A stretch of 64,000 bases of DNA from Abelmoschus esculentus (Eukaryota; Streptophyta; Magnoliopsida; Malvales; Malvaceae), in contig JAUCBN010000043.1 of the NCBI GenBank assembly GCA_035048815.1, positions 12,837,001-12,901,000 on the forward strand, read 5' to 3'. Position numbers and translations under genes: made by a program. The notes beneath the pieces were generated by a model. The model saw only the letters and a list, made by a program, of their open reading frames with translations, was not told where the DNA came from and did not search any database. Every line of letters begins with the position of its first letter. Position 1 is the stretch's first letter. Of the stretch, positions 22,610 to 34,813 are shown in pieces.

Positions 22610-24221
22610 TATAACAGTTAACCAATCATTTATATTAAATGATATAATTAATCTATTGAAAAAATGTGAGAAAATGGTGACTTTGAGTCATATTTTGAAT
22701 GAGTAAAGATAGAGATTCAAAAAATGATTTTATATGATTTTATTCTCCTCTATGATACCCTTACAACGATATCTCATATGCTCAAAACGGTTGAGTGATG
22801 AATGAGAAATTTAAACTCAAAATAAGATAGTTATGAATCGAATAAGGGAGTGAAAAAACTCTATCCCACACTCATACAATAAATAAAGTGGAAAGTATTT
22901 ATATAAATTTGCCCATCTTATGATCATTGAATGATTTGATTAGATACTGTGTCTTACACACAAGTGCATGATGGGTGCAAATCAAATTGAATTAAATCTA
23001 TTTTGATTGAGATCACTCGTATGACACGGGTGATGTGAATGTCTAGAATCCAATTGAATTTAAGAATTGATGGTCATATTTTAAAATATTTTATTCTCAC
23101 ATTTAACCTATCTCATTCCTCAATAAATAGAATGTCATTCGTTTGATTTTTACACAACTATAATTTTTTTCAACCCCCGAAATTTTTCATACGTTTTTCC
23201 GATGATGGCGGAAAGATAAGACTACGTGTATGATCTCGTCAGTAGTGTTGCTGTCAAAGATCATCCATTATTGTATCCTGGAAGACTGATGACCAAAAAA
23301 CTCAAACACCATAAGAATGATAAAAAATCTGTCTTAAAGAAACTACGTTCGTACAAACCTCAACATATTATATTTTGGTTTGATTTAATTTCTCATTTAT
23401 TTATTATAATAAATATGTAATTTCGTTTATTTACATTTCTTTAATAATATTTGATTCTCATCTTAGACTAACGGTTTTTCTAACATAATCTACCATACAC
23501 AACCCTAGACAAGTGCCCATCACAATGCATAAAATGGTTTGTCCCTTATTTAGGGTTTATAGATAAATTTTTAAAGAGTAAATAAGCAGACAAGTACAAA
23601 ATTTTCGCAGCACATGTATAATACTTTTAAAATATCATTTATTTGTATAAATTTTAACATAAATAATTTATTTTATATATTTTTGTAAATTTAAATATTC
23701 ATTTTAAGATATCTGTAATATCTTTTTCATGTGATGTCTCTATGAACCAAACCCAAGACTATGAATCCAACAGGACAAAAACAATATGTTAAGTAGTGCA
23801 ATAAAACAAATTAATTAACATTATATTATTATTATTATTATTATATGCAAAAGATTAACTAAATGTTTACGGATTTTATTTAAGAAAATATGGTCTTTAA
23901 AGTTAATTTTAAAATCTAGGTCAAAAATTACAATACAAGTGTTAAAATTCTACTTGCAAATGAAGACTTAAGAGAGAAATATTATCTATCTATAAGTGAC
24001 GTTTTTCCTATTTTAAAATATTTTTTTAATTTTTTTTAAGGACAACGGCATATACACATGATGTTCTGCCCTGTGTATTATAAAAATTATCCTAAAATCC
24101 AAAATATAACCAAGAATTACTTATATTCTAAAACTTAATTTTGGATTAATAATCCATCATTTTCGTAAATTTAGAAATTACAGCCAATCATGTTTTGTGG
24201 AAACTCACGTCTTCGTTTCGT
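22610..24221. other. Intergenic; dispersed repeat, AT-rich
   Basis: Positions 22720-23040 are a second copy of the repeat at 3240-3560. The open frame at 23226-23420 has no domain and lies next to this repeat. Positions 23500-24180 are AT-rich with a short (att)n run at about 23825. No gene is supported. Confidence 0.5.
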
Positions 24222-27200
24222 TTACGACCGTCTTCCTTGAGCCAAGCTCACCCGCAATGCCCTTCCTTCAAGTTCCTATAACATCATTCAACAAAACACT
24301 TTTTAAATAACCAATGTCGAATACGAATATATTTAAAAAATTTCAAAGACTCGAATGTATATAAAGTTATATTTGTATTCATATCAAAAGGAAAAACAAA
24401 TATACATATTAAATACGTATATTTGAAAAAAAAGTCGAAATAACATAATTTCTGCTCAAAAAATTTTATGAAAAAAAAGTAAGAATCAATATGTAAATAC
24501 ATGCATGCATGTTGGAAATATTTTTTTTTTCTTTCAAATTTTCCCATAATTTTGAGGATAAATATAAATAGTAATAAAATGAGGATTAGAATCTAATTGT
24601 TCGGTAATTAATTTAAATATAAAAAATTGGGATCAAAGTGCAATTTATTTAATTTTTAAAATTAACAAGGACCTAAGAATTATTTAAACAAAAAAGCGAT
24701 GGTCGTGACTTAATTTGACTAGTTTTAAAACTAAGAACACCTAAAATGAAATTAAACCAAAAATTAAAGGGAGACAATTTAATTTGTTTAGTTCAAAACT
24801 AAGAAGGGCCTAAAAAACAACTAGACCTAAAAATTTATATGACACAATATATGTAATTTATTAATTCAATTAAGATTTTCAAAATTTTATATAAATTTAA
24901 AATTAGGTAAACTACAATGAAGGTACCAATTATGAATATGGTTATATTTGGGTCACCTAATTATTAAAAGTTATATTTTGGTTACTCAATTATTAAAGGT
25001 TACATTTAGGTCACAAGTATGGGTAAGTTTACGATTGGATCACCCTTCATATTTTAAAAAATAAATCAATTTGGTCAATTTTTCTTTCAAATCACTAATA
25101 TTAGAATACTTCATTTGAAATCATAAATTAATCTAATTTGCGAATTGATAAACTTTTTTAAATATGAAAGATGACCTAAATGTAACATTTATTAGTTGGG
25201 TGACCCAAATATAATTTTACTTATAGTTAAGTGATCTAAATATAATCCTACCCATAATTAAGATACATCCGTTATAATTTACCTTTTAAAATTGGACATA
25301 ATTCGAGACCTAAGTGCAATTAGCCTTATATATAAACAAGTATCACCCTATCGAATTTAGGAGGTATTAGAGAGATTTTATCTTCATGTCTGAATATACG
25401 TCGAATATATTTAAAAATAAGGCTTGATATATCTTCATCCTACCTAATTTCGAAAGTATTAGGATGATCTTTATCTCCGTTCTCGTATCCGAATAAATAA
25501 ACCTATCTAATTTGGGAAGTATTCGGATTATCTTTATCTCCGTACTCATATTCGAATCAACGTTCGATACGAAAAAGAATCGATATGTGTATAAAAGTAC
25601 GTACCACTCCATTGAGAGATTGAATGGCAGCTTCCATCTCTGATTTTGTTGAGTAGCTAACAAAGCCATAGCCTCGAGACTTTCCGGTCTCGCCGTCGTA
25701 CAAAACCCTAGCTCCGACCACATTCCCATATTCTTGGAAAGCTTGTGTTAAGCTCTCGGATGTCACCGACCACGACAGGTTCCCTACAAAAAGCTTGAAC
25801 TCGGTTTCAGGATATAATGGTTCTTTCGGTTTAGGCTTCTCCGAAAAGTTAACTCTCAATGTTCGACCAAGATATTCCTGAAAAGAAAAATCACTGTCTG
25901 AATTATCGAAATATTCGTGTCGAATTCGAGTTTATTTTTTAAATTAAATTAAAATCATGAGTCATTCCATATGTTTCTTACACTTCCATCAAGGTTTTGG
26001 ATAACTCTATTGCAATCTTCAATGGTGCTCATCGTAACGAATGCAAAGCCTCTGCTTTTCCCTGTCTGTCTATCGTAAAGCACCTGAAAAATCATTGATT
26101 CCGATGTATTATGTTATTCGAACTTTTAATTTTAAAAAGCTACCCACACATAAATTGAAATATATTAAACGATTAAGTATGCTCGATCTTTAAATACAAT
26201 AATGTACAGTGACGGAGCTAGGATTTAATGTTGGGAGGGCCAATAATCTATTAAACCTTTAAATTAAAAAATTAGGAGGGACAAAAAACTTTATTTAATT
26301 AATATTTAAACTAGAAAGGATTAAAATTGTAATTATACCAAAAATTTTGGGAGAGCAGCAATCCCTCCCAACAGATACACAGCTCCGTCCCTGACAAGGT
26401 ATCATGCAAGGATTCAAAAAACGATTCACAACCGTTATAATGGTCATTATTTATCGATAACACTGCTGACCATAACTGTTAACAACATAAATAACGGTGA
26501 GATTCAGAATCACACCAATAACAATCGATAACGATCATAATTTAATGGTTAACGTTCAATAACGACAATAACAATGTTATTCTCGTTATTCTCCTGTTAT
26601 TTTAAAAACTCTCAGAAAAATAAAAATCATCCATCAATTTTCATCTCCGTAAATTAATATATATACAACATAAATAAATATATAACATAAATAAATTTAT
26701 ATTATTGTTATTATGATGATGATGACTTATTATAATAAGTCGTACGAGTTTAAAAAAAAATTATGACTGTAATTACTATAACAACTGTTATGTCCACAAC
26801 CATAATAAACGCAACACGATAAAAACGCGTTTTAAATCCGTGATATCATTCCGTGATATCATGTGAACGAATATACCAACCAAACTAAACTCAATTGAGA
26901 TTATGCAATAAAATATTATATTCGTATCCAACACTCATAATATTCAAATCTAATTTCGAGTTTTAGGATATAAGCCCAGTAAATTAGTAGTAATTAGTTG
27001 ATTAGTTAAATTATTAATTGACCTAAGACGTACCTCAACAAGCTCTGGACTGCCATAATCTTGAAGTATCCCAGCAAGTTGGGCACCGTCGACATTGTAA
27101 GGCAAGTTCCCAAAGTAAATTTTAGTGTTCACAGCAGACTCAACTTCAACCTCAGTTTCGGTTTCGGCTTCCTCCTCCACCGGGGCGGTTTCCGCCATCT

Positions 27201-27468
27201 CCTGTTCAGCAACAGCTGCGGACACTTTAAGCGTCCGCCGCTTCTGAACGGTCCCGGCGGTGGGGAAAAGATCATGAGTAAAACAAGAGTGATGTTGTTG
27301 GTGATAATAATGACATGGCGAAGATGATAGGCGAGCAGATGGGATTTTGAGGAAGGATTGGTGGTGGTGGTGGTGATCGGCCGTGAATTGGTTGAAACGC
27401 ATGTATTTAACGGCGTTGATGGATTGAGAATACGATGAAGCAACCGCTGTTGCTGCTGCAGCAGCCAT
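24222..27468 (-). CDS. Chloroplast two-RRM ribonucleoprotein (At1g60000-like)
   Basis: Spliced gene, complement(join(24222..24275, 25605..25877, 25982..26083, 27034..27468)), 287 codons plus stop. All junctions are GT-AG and all exons are whole codons. Plastid RNPs of this class bind and stabilise chloroplast mRNAs and support editing and processing. The N-terminus is rich in Ala and Ser, consistent with a transit peptide, with a His run at residues 32-36. An acidic stretch follows at about 89-112. RRM1 is about residues 116-190 (IYFGNL and KSRGFAFV). RRM2 is about 206-284 (LFVGNL and KSRGYGFV). The last exon supplies the final strand of RRM2, ELEGRALRVSLAQG. It lies 1.3 kb from exon 3, and that intron holds a MULE-MITE. 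The ATG at 27468 opens exon 1. Probably functional. The exact paralogue name is by recall. Confidence 0.92.
24905..25284. mobile_element. Mutator-type MITE in the last intron of the RNP gene
   Basis: 380 bp. The left end aggtaaactacaatga and the reversed right end aggtaaattataacgg are inverted. The flanks are a perfect 9-bp duplication, TTTAAAATT, at 24896-24904 and 25285-25293. Both arms carry words such as ttacatttaggtcac, so the inverted repeat covers most of the element. Non-coding. Confidence 0.85.
26217..26393. mobile_element. Small MITE in the first intron of the RNP gene
   Basis: 177 bp. The ends cagtgacggagct and, reversed, cagggacggagct match at 12 of 13 bases; the next inner block is also inverted (gttgggaggg). 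The target duplication is not clear. The cagtg(g/a)cggagc type of end is common among small plant inverted-repeat elements. Non-coding. Confidence 0.7.
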
Positions 27469-28642
27469 GATGAGAGTATCGTCACTTAAAACCTGTATAT
27501 CAGTGGCAGTAAAATGGAATCAGTGACGGTGGGGTTTGGCAGTGGGAAAAGATGAAGAACAAGAAGGGATGGGTGGAACTGGAAAGAGTTATCTAAGCTG
27601 ACGTGGCAAGATTTCGTCCAATAAGATTGGGGATACCGGGATAAGATGAGTTCAGATTAGTTTACTAGCCCACCGGAAGGAAAAATTATTAGGTGATACG
27701 TGTATTACTTTATCTGTAGTCTCAATTAATCAAATACCGTTCTTTTTAATTTTTTTAAAGTGAATTATCACTTTTTTCTTACATGTAATTAATGGGTGAA
27801 CAATTATTAAATGATTATTTAAAAATGAATAATCTTGATTGCTTGAATTATGAATGACGTGGTGAATATGGTTCACCTAATAATCTCTCCACTGTAAGGG
27901 GTGAAAATCATTTACCCCTTTTTCATGCTTCTATTCGTGCCTCTGCTTCAAATTAGAGAGTTTAAAGGTTATAGTTTAGGGTTTAAGGTTAGAGATTGTG
28001 GTTAGGATTTAGGAAATTAAGGGTATGGTGTATTTTTTAAGGTGTAAGGTTTAGGGTATAGAAATTAAAGGTTATGGTTGAAAATTCAATTTTTTAGAAA
28101 ATTTTTAAATGAGGCATAGAAGGAGGCAGATGATTTTTACCCACTATAAGGAGAGATTATATATCGGTCATTCCTGTCATATCATTCATGAGACTAATCA
28201 ATTAAATATATTTCTTTTGTTAATTTTTATCAAATAAATATTCGTAGGTAAAAATTATTTTTAAGTTTAATTTATAGTAAATATTAATGAAAATTAATCA
28301 ATTAATTTTGAGTAAAATAGGTTAATGGTTATATATTTTTTAAATTTTAATTATCGATTAATATAGTGTAACCGAATTAATTAAAATCATTAGTTTTTTT
28401 ATATATTATAATGATCATTAAATTTTTTATCAAATTAATATAAAATAAAAACCATCATTTTAGTATAATTTAATGATATTTTAGTGGGTATGGATCCTTT
28501 GTGTACATTTCTTTGGTTCTCTGGTGCTTCTTATCCCCATCCATAAACACATGCACTTGCCCTTGACTTCGATCTAACACTTACCGCCTTCCTTATCCAC
28601 TCTCCGATCTTTCATTGACTTCTACATATTGGCAACCTCGGC
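27469..28642. other. Intergenic between the RNP gene and the PPR remnant
   Basis: Contains the upstream region of the RNP gene (27469-27660). A degenerate gggtttaaggttagg-like run lies at 27960-28080. The rest is AT-rich sequence. No gene is supported. Confidence 0.5.
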
Positions 28643-29538
28643 TCATCTCCCTGTAGCTGATAAGACATTTGCAGCTATTGAATAATCGTGAGGATCCAAT
28701 TCTAGCAACCTTTTTGCCATCCTCAAAGCCATATCTGCTTCACCATGATGAGCACAACTCGACAACAATGATCTCCAAACTGCAGCATCTGGGTTAAACG
28801 GCATCTTCCAACCGCCTGGCTTTTCCCAGTGCACCAATCAAACATGTATAATGCTTGAGCCATGGCTTGATACCATACTCCACTTTCATCCTCTTCAACC
28901 ACATCTCTTCTTCACCAACCAATCCAGCATTGTAAAAACCTGAAAGCGCATCTGAAAAGCTATACTCATCTGGCACGAACCCTTTATCCGCCATCCTTTA
29001 AAATAACTCGAGCACAGAATTTGCATCGCCTTGCTGTGCATAACTGGCCATCAAAGCATTCCACCCTACAATATTCTTCACATCAAAATTATCATCAAAC
29101 ACCTTCCGTGCATCCAAAACAAGCCCTGATTTCATTTCCCATACCCATCAACCAAAGTATTCCCTACGATCACATTCTTATCGAACCCAGTAGCAACCAC
29201 ATGCCCATGAATCCTCCTGCATTGCTCTAAGGCAGCCAAATCGGCCACCGCTCGTAAAGCCCAGGAAACATTATACATGGTAGAACCCACATTGCAAGAC
29301 CTCATCTAAGCGAACAAAGATAAAGACTCAACCATCTTAGAATTCCGGGCCAACCCAACAATCACCGCAGCATAGCAAACTTCATCCCGTTCAGCCATTT
29401 CATCGAACACCTTCATGGCATCCATCGGGAGACGATATTTTTAGTAAAAATTGATCAAAGCGGAACCTAAAAAAAGGTTGGGTATCGAGGGAGGGCTTAA
29501 AGGAAAGAGCATGCAAAGCCTAATAAAAGGTAACGAGG
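28643..29538 (-). pseudogene. PPR protein, 3' part, disrupted
   Basis: The minus-strand translation, across several frameshifts and stops, gives PPR motifs and an E-type end: MKVFDEMAERDEVCYAAVIV, IHGHVVATGFDKNVIVGNTL, MADKGFVPDEYSFSDALSGF, HYTCLIGALGKARRLEDAV, then PDAAVWRSLLSSCAHHGEAD and LLELDPHDYSIAANVLSATG. PPR proteins of this class act in RNA processing in organelles. The gene breaks off at 29538, exactly at the CGAGG target duplication of a retroelement (29534-29538). Its 5' piece continues at 59334. Stops inside the coding part show that the gene has decayed further. Confidence 0.85.
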
Positions 29539-29785
29539 GGTAAGGACTCAAACTAAATAATAAGATTTTTTAACTGAGGAAGGAGATGGAATAGAGCATA
29601 GATAAGAAAAAAAAATTTCAAAGAAGAAAAATAGAAGAAATGAGGAAGGCAAGAAATTTTTCATTCCATTGATTGATTGCCGAAAATAAAATACAATAAG
29701 AATTTTTTCCCTTCAAAACAAAATCGCGTAGTTTAACATAACTAATATTAAATGTTGTAATTTTACTTAAATAGATTGAATAAGA
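29539..29785 (-). repeat. Level 0 3' LTR
   Basis: Direct-repeat partner of 59078-59333 on the same strand. Its last bases read ttacc where the partner ends ttaca, so the terminal CA has changed. The inner boundary is approximate. Confidence 0.75.
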
Positions 29786-30976
29786 TCTTTCTCTTTTTTC
29801 GATGATTAGATCAAACGTGTTCTCATGCTCTTTTAACCTTAATGGAAGAAGAAGTATGAATCGATAATAGTTCTTCCATACCGACAATAATCGAAAACCA
29901 ATTATGAATCAATTGTAAGATTTTTATGTTGATGCATGCAAACTTAATACCTCCGGAATCAAAAAGCATCCTAATTGTTTTCTCGGGATCAATGTGAACC
30001 ACCTTAACAACGAATAACCATCCATAAATTGACACCCCGTTGTTAATACTCTCTTTATTGATATGTTGACTATGTGATACCAAATTCTCATGCACCTTGG
30101 TAGTAAGGTAAACTAGCTCATGCACCTTGAGTCAAACATCCCAAATCATTATCACGAGTTTTGTTAAACTTTCAATGAAATTTATAAAATAACAGTAGAG
30201 AAATATTGTACTTCCTTGCATTCATAACAATCATAGAACATGCTTTTATAATGAAGATTATACTAGGGTTTTAGTTTCTATCTTTTTGGCGCCAAATCTA
30301 ACAAACTATCAGCTTGGAAAATCTTGTTACAACAACTGAAACCACAACTGTTATCATTCCAGAAACTACAGCTATTAACACTCTAGAGCCTTCTTTTCAT
30401 CATTCTTTTAATAAGTTAAACTCCTTACAAGCTTCATCTGTTTATGCTCGAAAGGATTTATCTTTTTCACTTTGAGCTCTCACACAAAGATCATTTCACT
30501 TGAAGAAGTTATTGATAATTCTAATAAGAATTTACCCTCTAATTCTTCGATTTTGTTCATAATCTTACATGTGAGTTGATTAAACCAATCCACAAGTTGA
30601 ATTCGTTTTCTTTTATACTTGTAAGCTTTTTCAGATACTCCAACTCTCCACAAATATGCCTAGGAACATTTTTATGGCATCGAGTTCATATAGGAGATTC
30701 TAGTAGAATTGGCCTTCACTCACATTATTTTTGTAAAATATACTCTTCAACGACTTTTGTCCAATGACCTTTTTAAATGCAAGTAAGAACTCCTTGATCA
30801 AGCCTCCATCAATTGTTTCTCGTTGTAGATCATGCCAAGTCCTGAATAGATCTTGAATAAGTTTGAGTCTGAGCAGATACTAGGCCAACATATTTTAATA
30901 CTTTTGGCCAGTCTTGTGAGACCACCACAACGACTATCGACGGACTACAATCCTCTTCAAACTTTGGATGAGTTAC
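29786..30976 (-). pseudogene. Level 0 internal region, 3' part, unrecognised
   Basis: The minus-strand frame at 29823-30125 (100 codons, containing GVSIYGWLFVVKVVHIDPEK) is the longest open piece. I do not recognise a domain. The region ends at the GTTAC (30972-30976) that flanks the Level 1 element. Confidence 0.45.
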
Positions 30977-32555
30977 TATAACACCCTCAAAGGGCCCTAA
31001 GAGGAATCATTATCAATTGATAATAAAGTTGACCAATTGAAAGTCAAATTATGTAATATAGGGGACTTAATTGAAATAAAAGAAAAATAAGAGGACTAAA
31101 TTAAAGTGACTAGAGTGAGACAAGATAAAAATCCAAGAGTTGAATGGTAAATATAGGGATTCCCTAGACTACCCTTCCTAATAAATCAAGCATAGTTATA
31201 ACTAAAGAGCTAAAAGTGACATTTCACATGTCAAATAAAGAGAGGGGTTTCATCCTTCTTCCTCCCTCGTTTCAAGTGAATTAGAGAAAGAAGAAGAGAG
31301 AGAGTTTCATCTCCTTCCTTGCTTCATTCTCATAGTCAAAAGAAAGAAGATCTAAAAGCCTTGAATGGGTAGGCAATTGGTCTAGGAAATCAAATCTAAA
31401 AGTCTTGGTAAGCTTCTCTTTCCATAACTAAATATTGATAGCTTAAGTTCTTGAATATATTGGCTTTGGTCATATGCATTTGTTATGTAAGCTTTAAGGC
31501 ATGGTGATCATGTTAGGCTAGCCATATATATTTTGAGATTGGCTTATGATTTGTATATGTTGGCCTTGTAATATGCATGTGGTATGTAAGTAGTTGTCTT
31601 GGCATGAGAAACATGTAACTAAGTAGGATAACATGTGAATCCTTAAAACTACATCATGGGTATGTTAGTTGCCATAGTGAAAGTACATGGCATAAAGGTT
31701 AGCTAGCTTGTTAAATGGCATATGATAGTATGAATGATCATTGGTTAGAAGTAATAGAATTGGTATGTTGAAATATATGAAAAAAATATGTTTGGATTAT
31801 TCCTTGGAGTCTAAAATTGAATCGAGGCTAGATTAGAGGCCTTTTGGATAATGTTTAAGTGACTTAAAGACTTAGAACCTGCCAATTCGAGCAAGGGTAT
31901 ATATACCAATTCCATGCGTATCGATACCCCCTTGAAAGGTCCAAGCAAGTATACCAGGCGTATCGGAACGCCTAGAATGCGTTTTGATACTAGGATGTAT
32001 AATGGCAAAATCGATTCGATACCGAATCATCCAGTGTACTCTTCGATTCGATACCCGTATCGAATCAGGCCACCATAGCCTTAAGTTAACGGGTCAACGA
32101 GTCAACGTATCGAAGCACTGATGGAGTGTTTCGATACCACCTATTTCGATACACCATATAGGTGTTTCGATACACCCAGATATTTTGGTTCAATCATTCA
32201 AAACTATGTTAAGATTGGTTAACAATTAATGTATGAAAGTTGTTAAACAAATAAGTTTGGTTAAAGATCCCACATTATATTTAGTGGTCCTCAGGTATTA
32301 GATAAAAAGTTCGAGATCGAATAACTTGATAAATTATGATTGAAAATATAAAGTAAGCTCAAGATTGAAAAAGTTTTAAATTGGCCTCGATTTTGATATG
32401 TACAACATGGATTTGGAATTGTAATGTATAAGTCAAACTTGAATTAACATACAATAATTGAAATGTTCTAGAAATGAATACATGGTTTGATCTAATTATG
32501 AGTTTGTAAGTCCGGTTGACACTCCTGTCTCCTAACCCGGGGAGAGGGTGTCACA
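30977..32555 (+). repeat. Level 1 5' LTR, internally deleted
   Basis: 1579 bp, against 3805 bp for the 3' LTR. The two agree up to about 31455 (cttaagttcttgaa) and again from about 31458 (tatattggc), so roughly 2.2 kb present at 54555-56778 of the partner is missing here. Positions 31890-32180 are dense in tcgatac words. Confidence 0.9.
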
Positions 32556-32696
32556 GTTTAATTATTATCAGAGCTTTCAGTTACGTGATTCTCGGACCGA
32601 AACGAATGTGCATGCATCATATAGGATTGAACTATGCCACCTAGAAGTTTATACCGTACTTGCTTATTTAATTAATTTTTGTCTACCTTATGTAGT

Positions 32697-33956
32697 ATGG
32701 TTGGTACAAGATTGGTCCTAGGTGATGAAAAACCTGAGGGTTCGTCTAATAAGAACGATAGCGTGAGGATGGAACCGAATCCTCCTCAAGAAAAAGAACA
32801 ACCTTCAGTGGAAGCTGTCCTTGAGTTGGTAGCCCTGGTTATACATGATGTTCAGATGGAATGTCTCCTAAGTATGAAGGAGATGTTCGATCAATTAATG
32901 TCTGACCTGAGACAAAATCGCCCTACTGCTCTTGTTGTTGCTGAACCGAGTAGGGATCCTATCGAGAAACTTGTCCGATATCAAGCCAATACTTTTGCGG
33001 GTGTTAATGAGGAAAAGCCCGAGGAACCGAAGTAGTGGTTGGAAAGGACCACTCAAATTCTGAGTAAGCAATTACAGTGCTCCGATGAGCACAAGCTCGA
33101 ATATGAAATCTCGCTTCTAGAAGATGAAGCCTTAAGTTGGTGGGAAACTACGATCTTAATCGCTCTTACTGACTCTATCACTTGGGACTTCTTTGTAGAG
33201 GAGTTCAAGAAGAAGTATATCAGTGAGAAATATTTGGCTGAAAGAAGAAGACTGTTCTTGTACTTGAAGCAGGCTAATAGGCCTATTGAGCAATAAGTGG
33301 CTGACTTTTGTAAATAGTGCAAGTATAGAGCAAAGTACATAAAGACCGAGAAACAAAAATGTTAGATGTTTATCGATGGGCTAAATGATGAAATGAGCCC
33401 TATGTTCACTACTTTGGGAATCACTGACTTCCAAATTTTAGTCAATCGGGATATTTCTACTGAAGCTAAAATGAAAACTTCGAAAAAGTAAAAAGGTGGA
33501 AACAAAAATGAGAATAAGCGAAAATGGGAGGATAAATCGGATTAGAATGTAAAGAGAGCCAGGCATCAGAAAGAAGGCTCCTCAACCTACCATCATGAAT
33601 GCAAGAGTCATTATGTGTCGAGACCTTATTCGGCCAATAGACCTTCGGCCCCGGTTGCCTCTATTCATAGCACGGGAAGTTTTGGAAAAGCTTCTACTTG
33701 TCAGTTTTGTCAAAAGTTTCATGCTAGTCCTTGTCGATTTCAGATGAAGTTATGTTATACATGTGATGGATCAGACCACTTTGTCAAGGATTGCCCCCGA
33801 AATCCTAATAGAGGTACACCTTAGTCTCGTGCCTATTAGAGTCCTCCACCTCAGAACAAAAACAAAGGCCCAAGACAGGCCCACTCCGAAAATCAAAGCA
33901 GGGGAAAAGACCATCAATCAACCCCTCCTCGTCAAGAATCTCGAGCCCCTGCTAAA
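32697..33956 (+). pseudogene. Level 1 gag, broken
   Basis: The ATG at 32697 opens an acidic N-terminus. The Gag core follows with stops at 33033-33035 and near 33295 (LEYEISLLEDEALSWWETTI, FFVEEFKKKYISEKYLAERR). A zinc knuckle, CYTCDGSDHFVKDC, lies at about 33752-33793. At least five in-frame stops interrupt it. The reading frame otherwise stays largely collinear with the family. Confidence 0.88.
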
Positions 33957-34109
33957 ATGTACAACATACATGGTAGAGGAGAGGATGAGTCTCTCGATGT
34001 TATTGCAGGTACCGTTGAATTAAATTTAAGTCCTGCATATGCTTTAATAGATTCAGGGTCAACTCACTCCTTTGTATGTTCTAATATGCTTGTAAAAGTT
34101 AAATTGAAA
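33957..34109 (+). pseudogene. Level 1 protease, 5' part
   Basis: Encodes MYNIHGRGEDESLDVIAGTV and the aspartic protease active-site segment YALIDSGSTHSFV. The frame is interrupted after LKVKLK-like codons at 34109 by the first base of the CACTA transposon. It resumes in the same reading frame at 50312, past the AAA duplication. Confidence 0.88.
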
Positions 34110-34124
34110 CACTACAGCAAAACA

Positions 34125-34560
34125 TGTATTCAACGGCGTTTCTACGCGCCGATATAAGTTTTAGTGGCGCTTGGAAAAGCACCGCAAGAAACGTCGCTAA
34201 AACATGTGCCGCAAATATCAACGACGTTTATTTCTGACAAACGCCACTAATGTACATGAACTTTAGCGGCGTTTTATAATTCAAACGCCACAAATTCCAT
34301 GGAATTTAGCGGCGTTTTGTAAGTAAAACGCCGTAGATAGCATGGCCTTTTAGCGGCGTTTGATAACTAAAACGAAGCAGATAGCATGTCCTATAGCAGT
34401 GTTTTACATATAAAACGCCGCAGTTAGCATGTACTGTAGTGGCGTTTTCCTGTAAAAACGCCATTATTTTGTCATGTCATTTTGTGGCATTTTGGATAAA
34501 AACGCCACTATTTTAGCATGGTCTTTAATGGCGTTTTTTTATTACAAACGCTTCTAGTAG
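34125..34560. repeat. CACTA left subterminal hairpin repeats
   Basis: About ten units spaced some 40-50 bp. Each pairs GGCGTTT with AAACGCC across a short loop, for example gcggcgttttataattcaaa followed by cgccac. In CACTA elements such subterminal repeats are the binding sites of the TnpA-type protein. Confidence 0.85.
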
Positions 34561-34813
34561 CTTTTAAAGCAACCAAATCTTTAAAATATTTTATTACTAC
34601 CCAAATTTACCTATAAAAAATATTTCAACACATATACAATAGAATAATAATAATATTTAGTTAACCAACAAAAGTTAACCAAAAAAAATATTTCAGCAAA
34701 AGTGTATAACATTAAACTAAAATATAATTCAACAGTAAAATAACAATTATAAGTAAGAACTACAATCCGAATCAACTAAAAATAAACTACGGTGATGAAT
34801 CCTTTTGCTTGTT

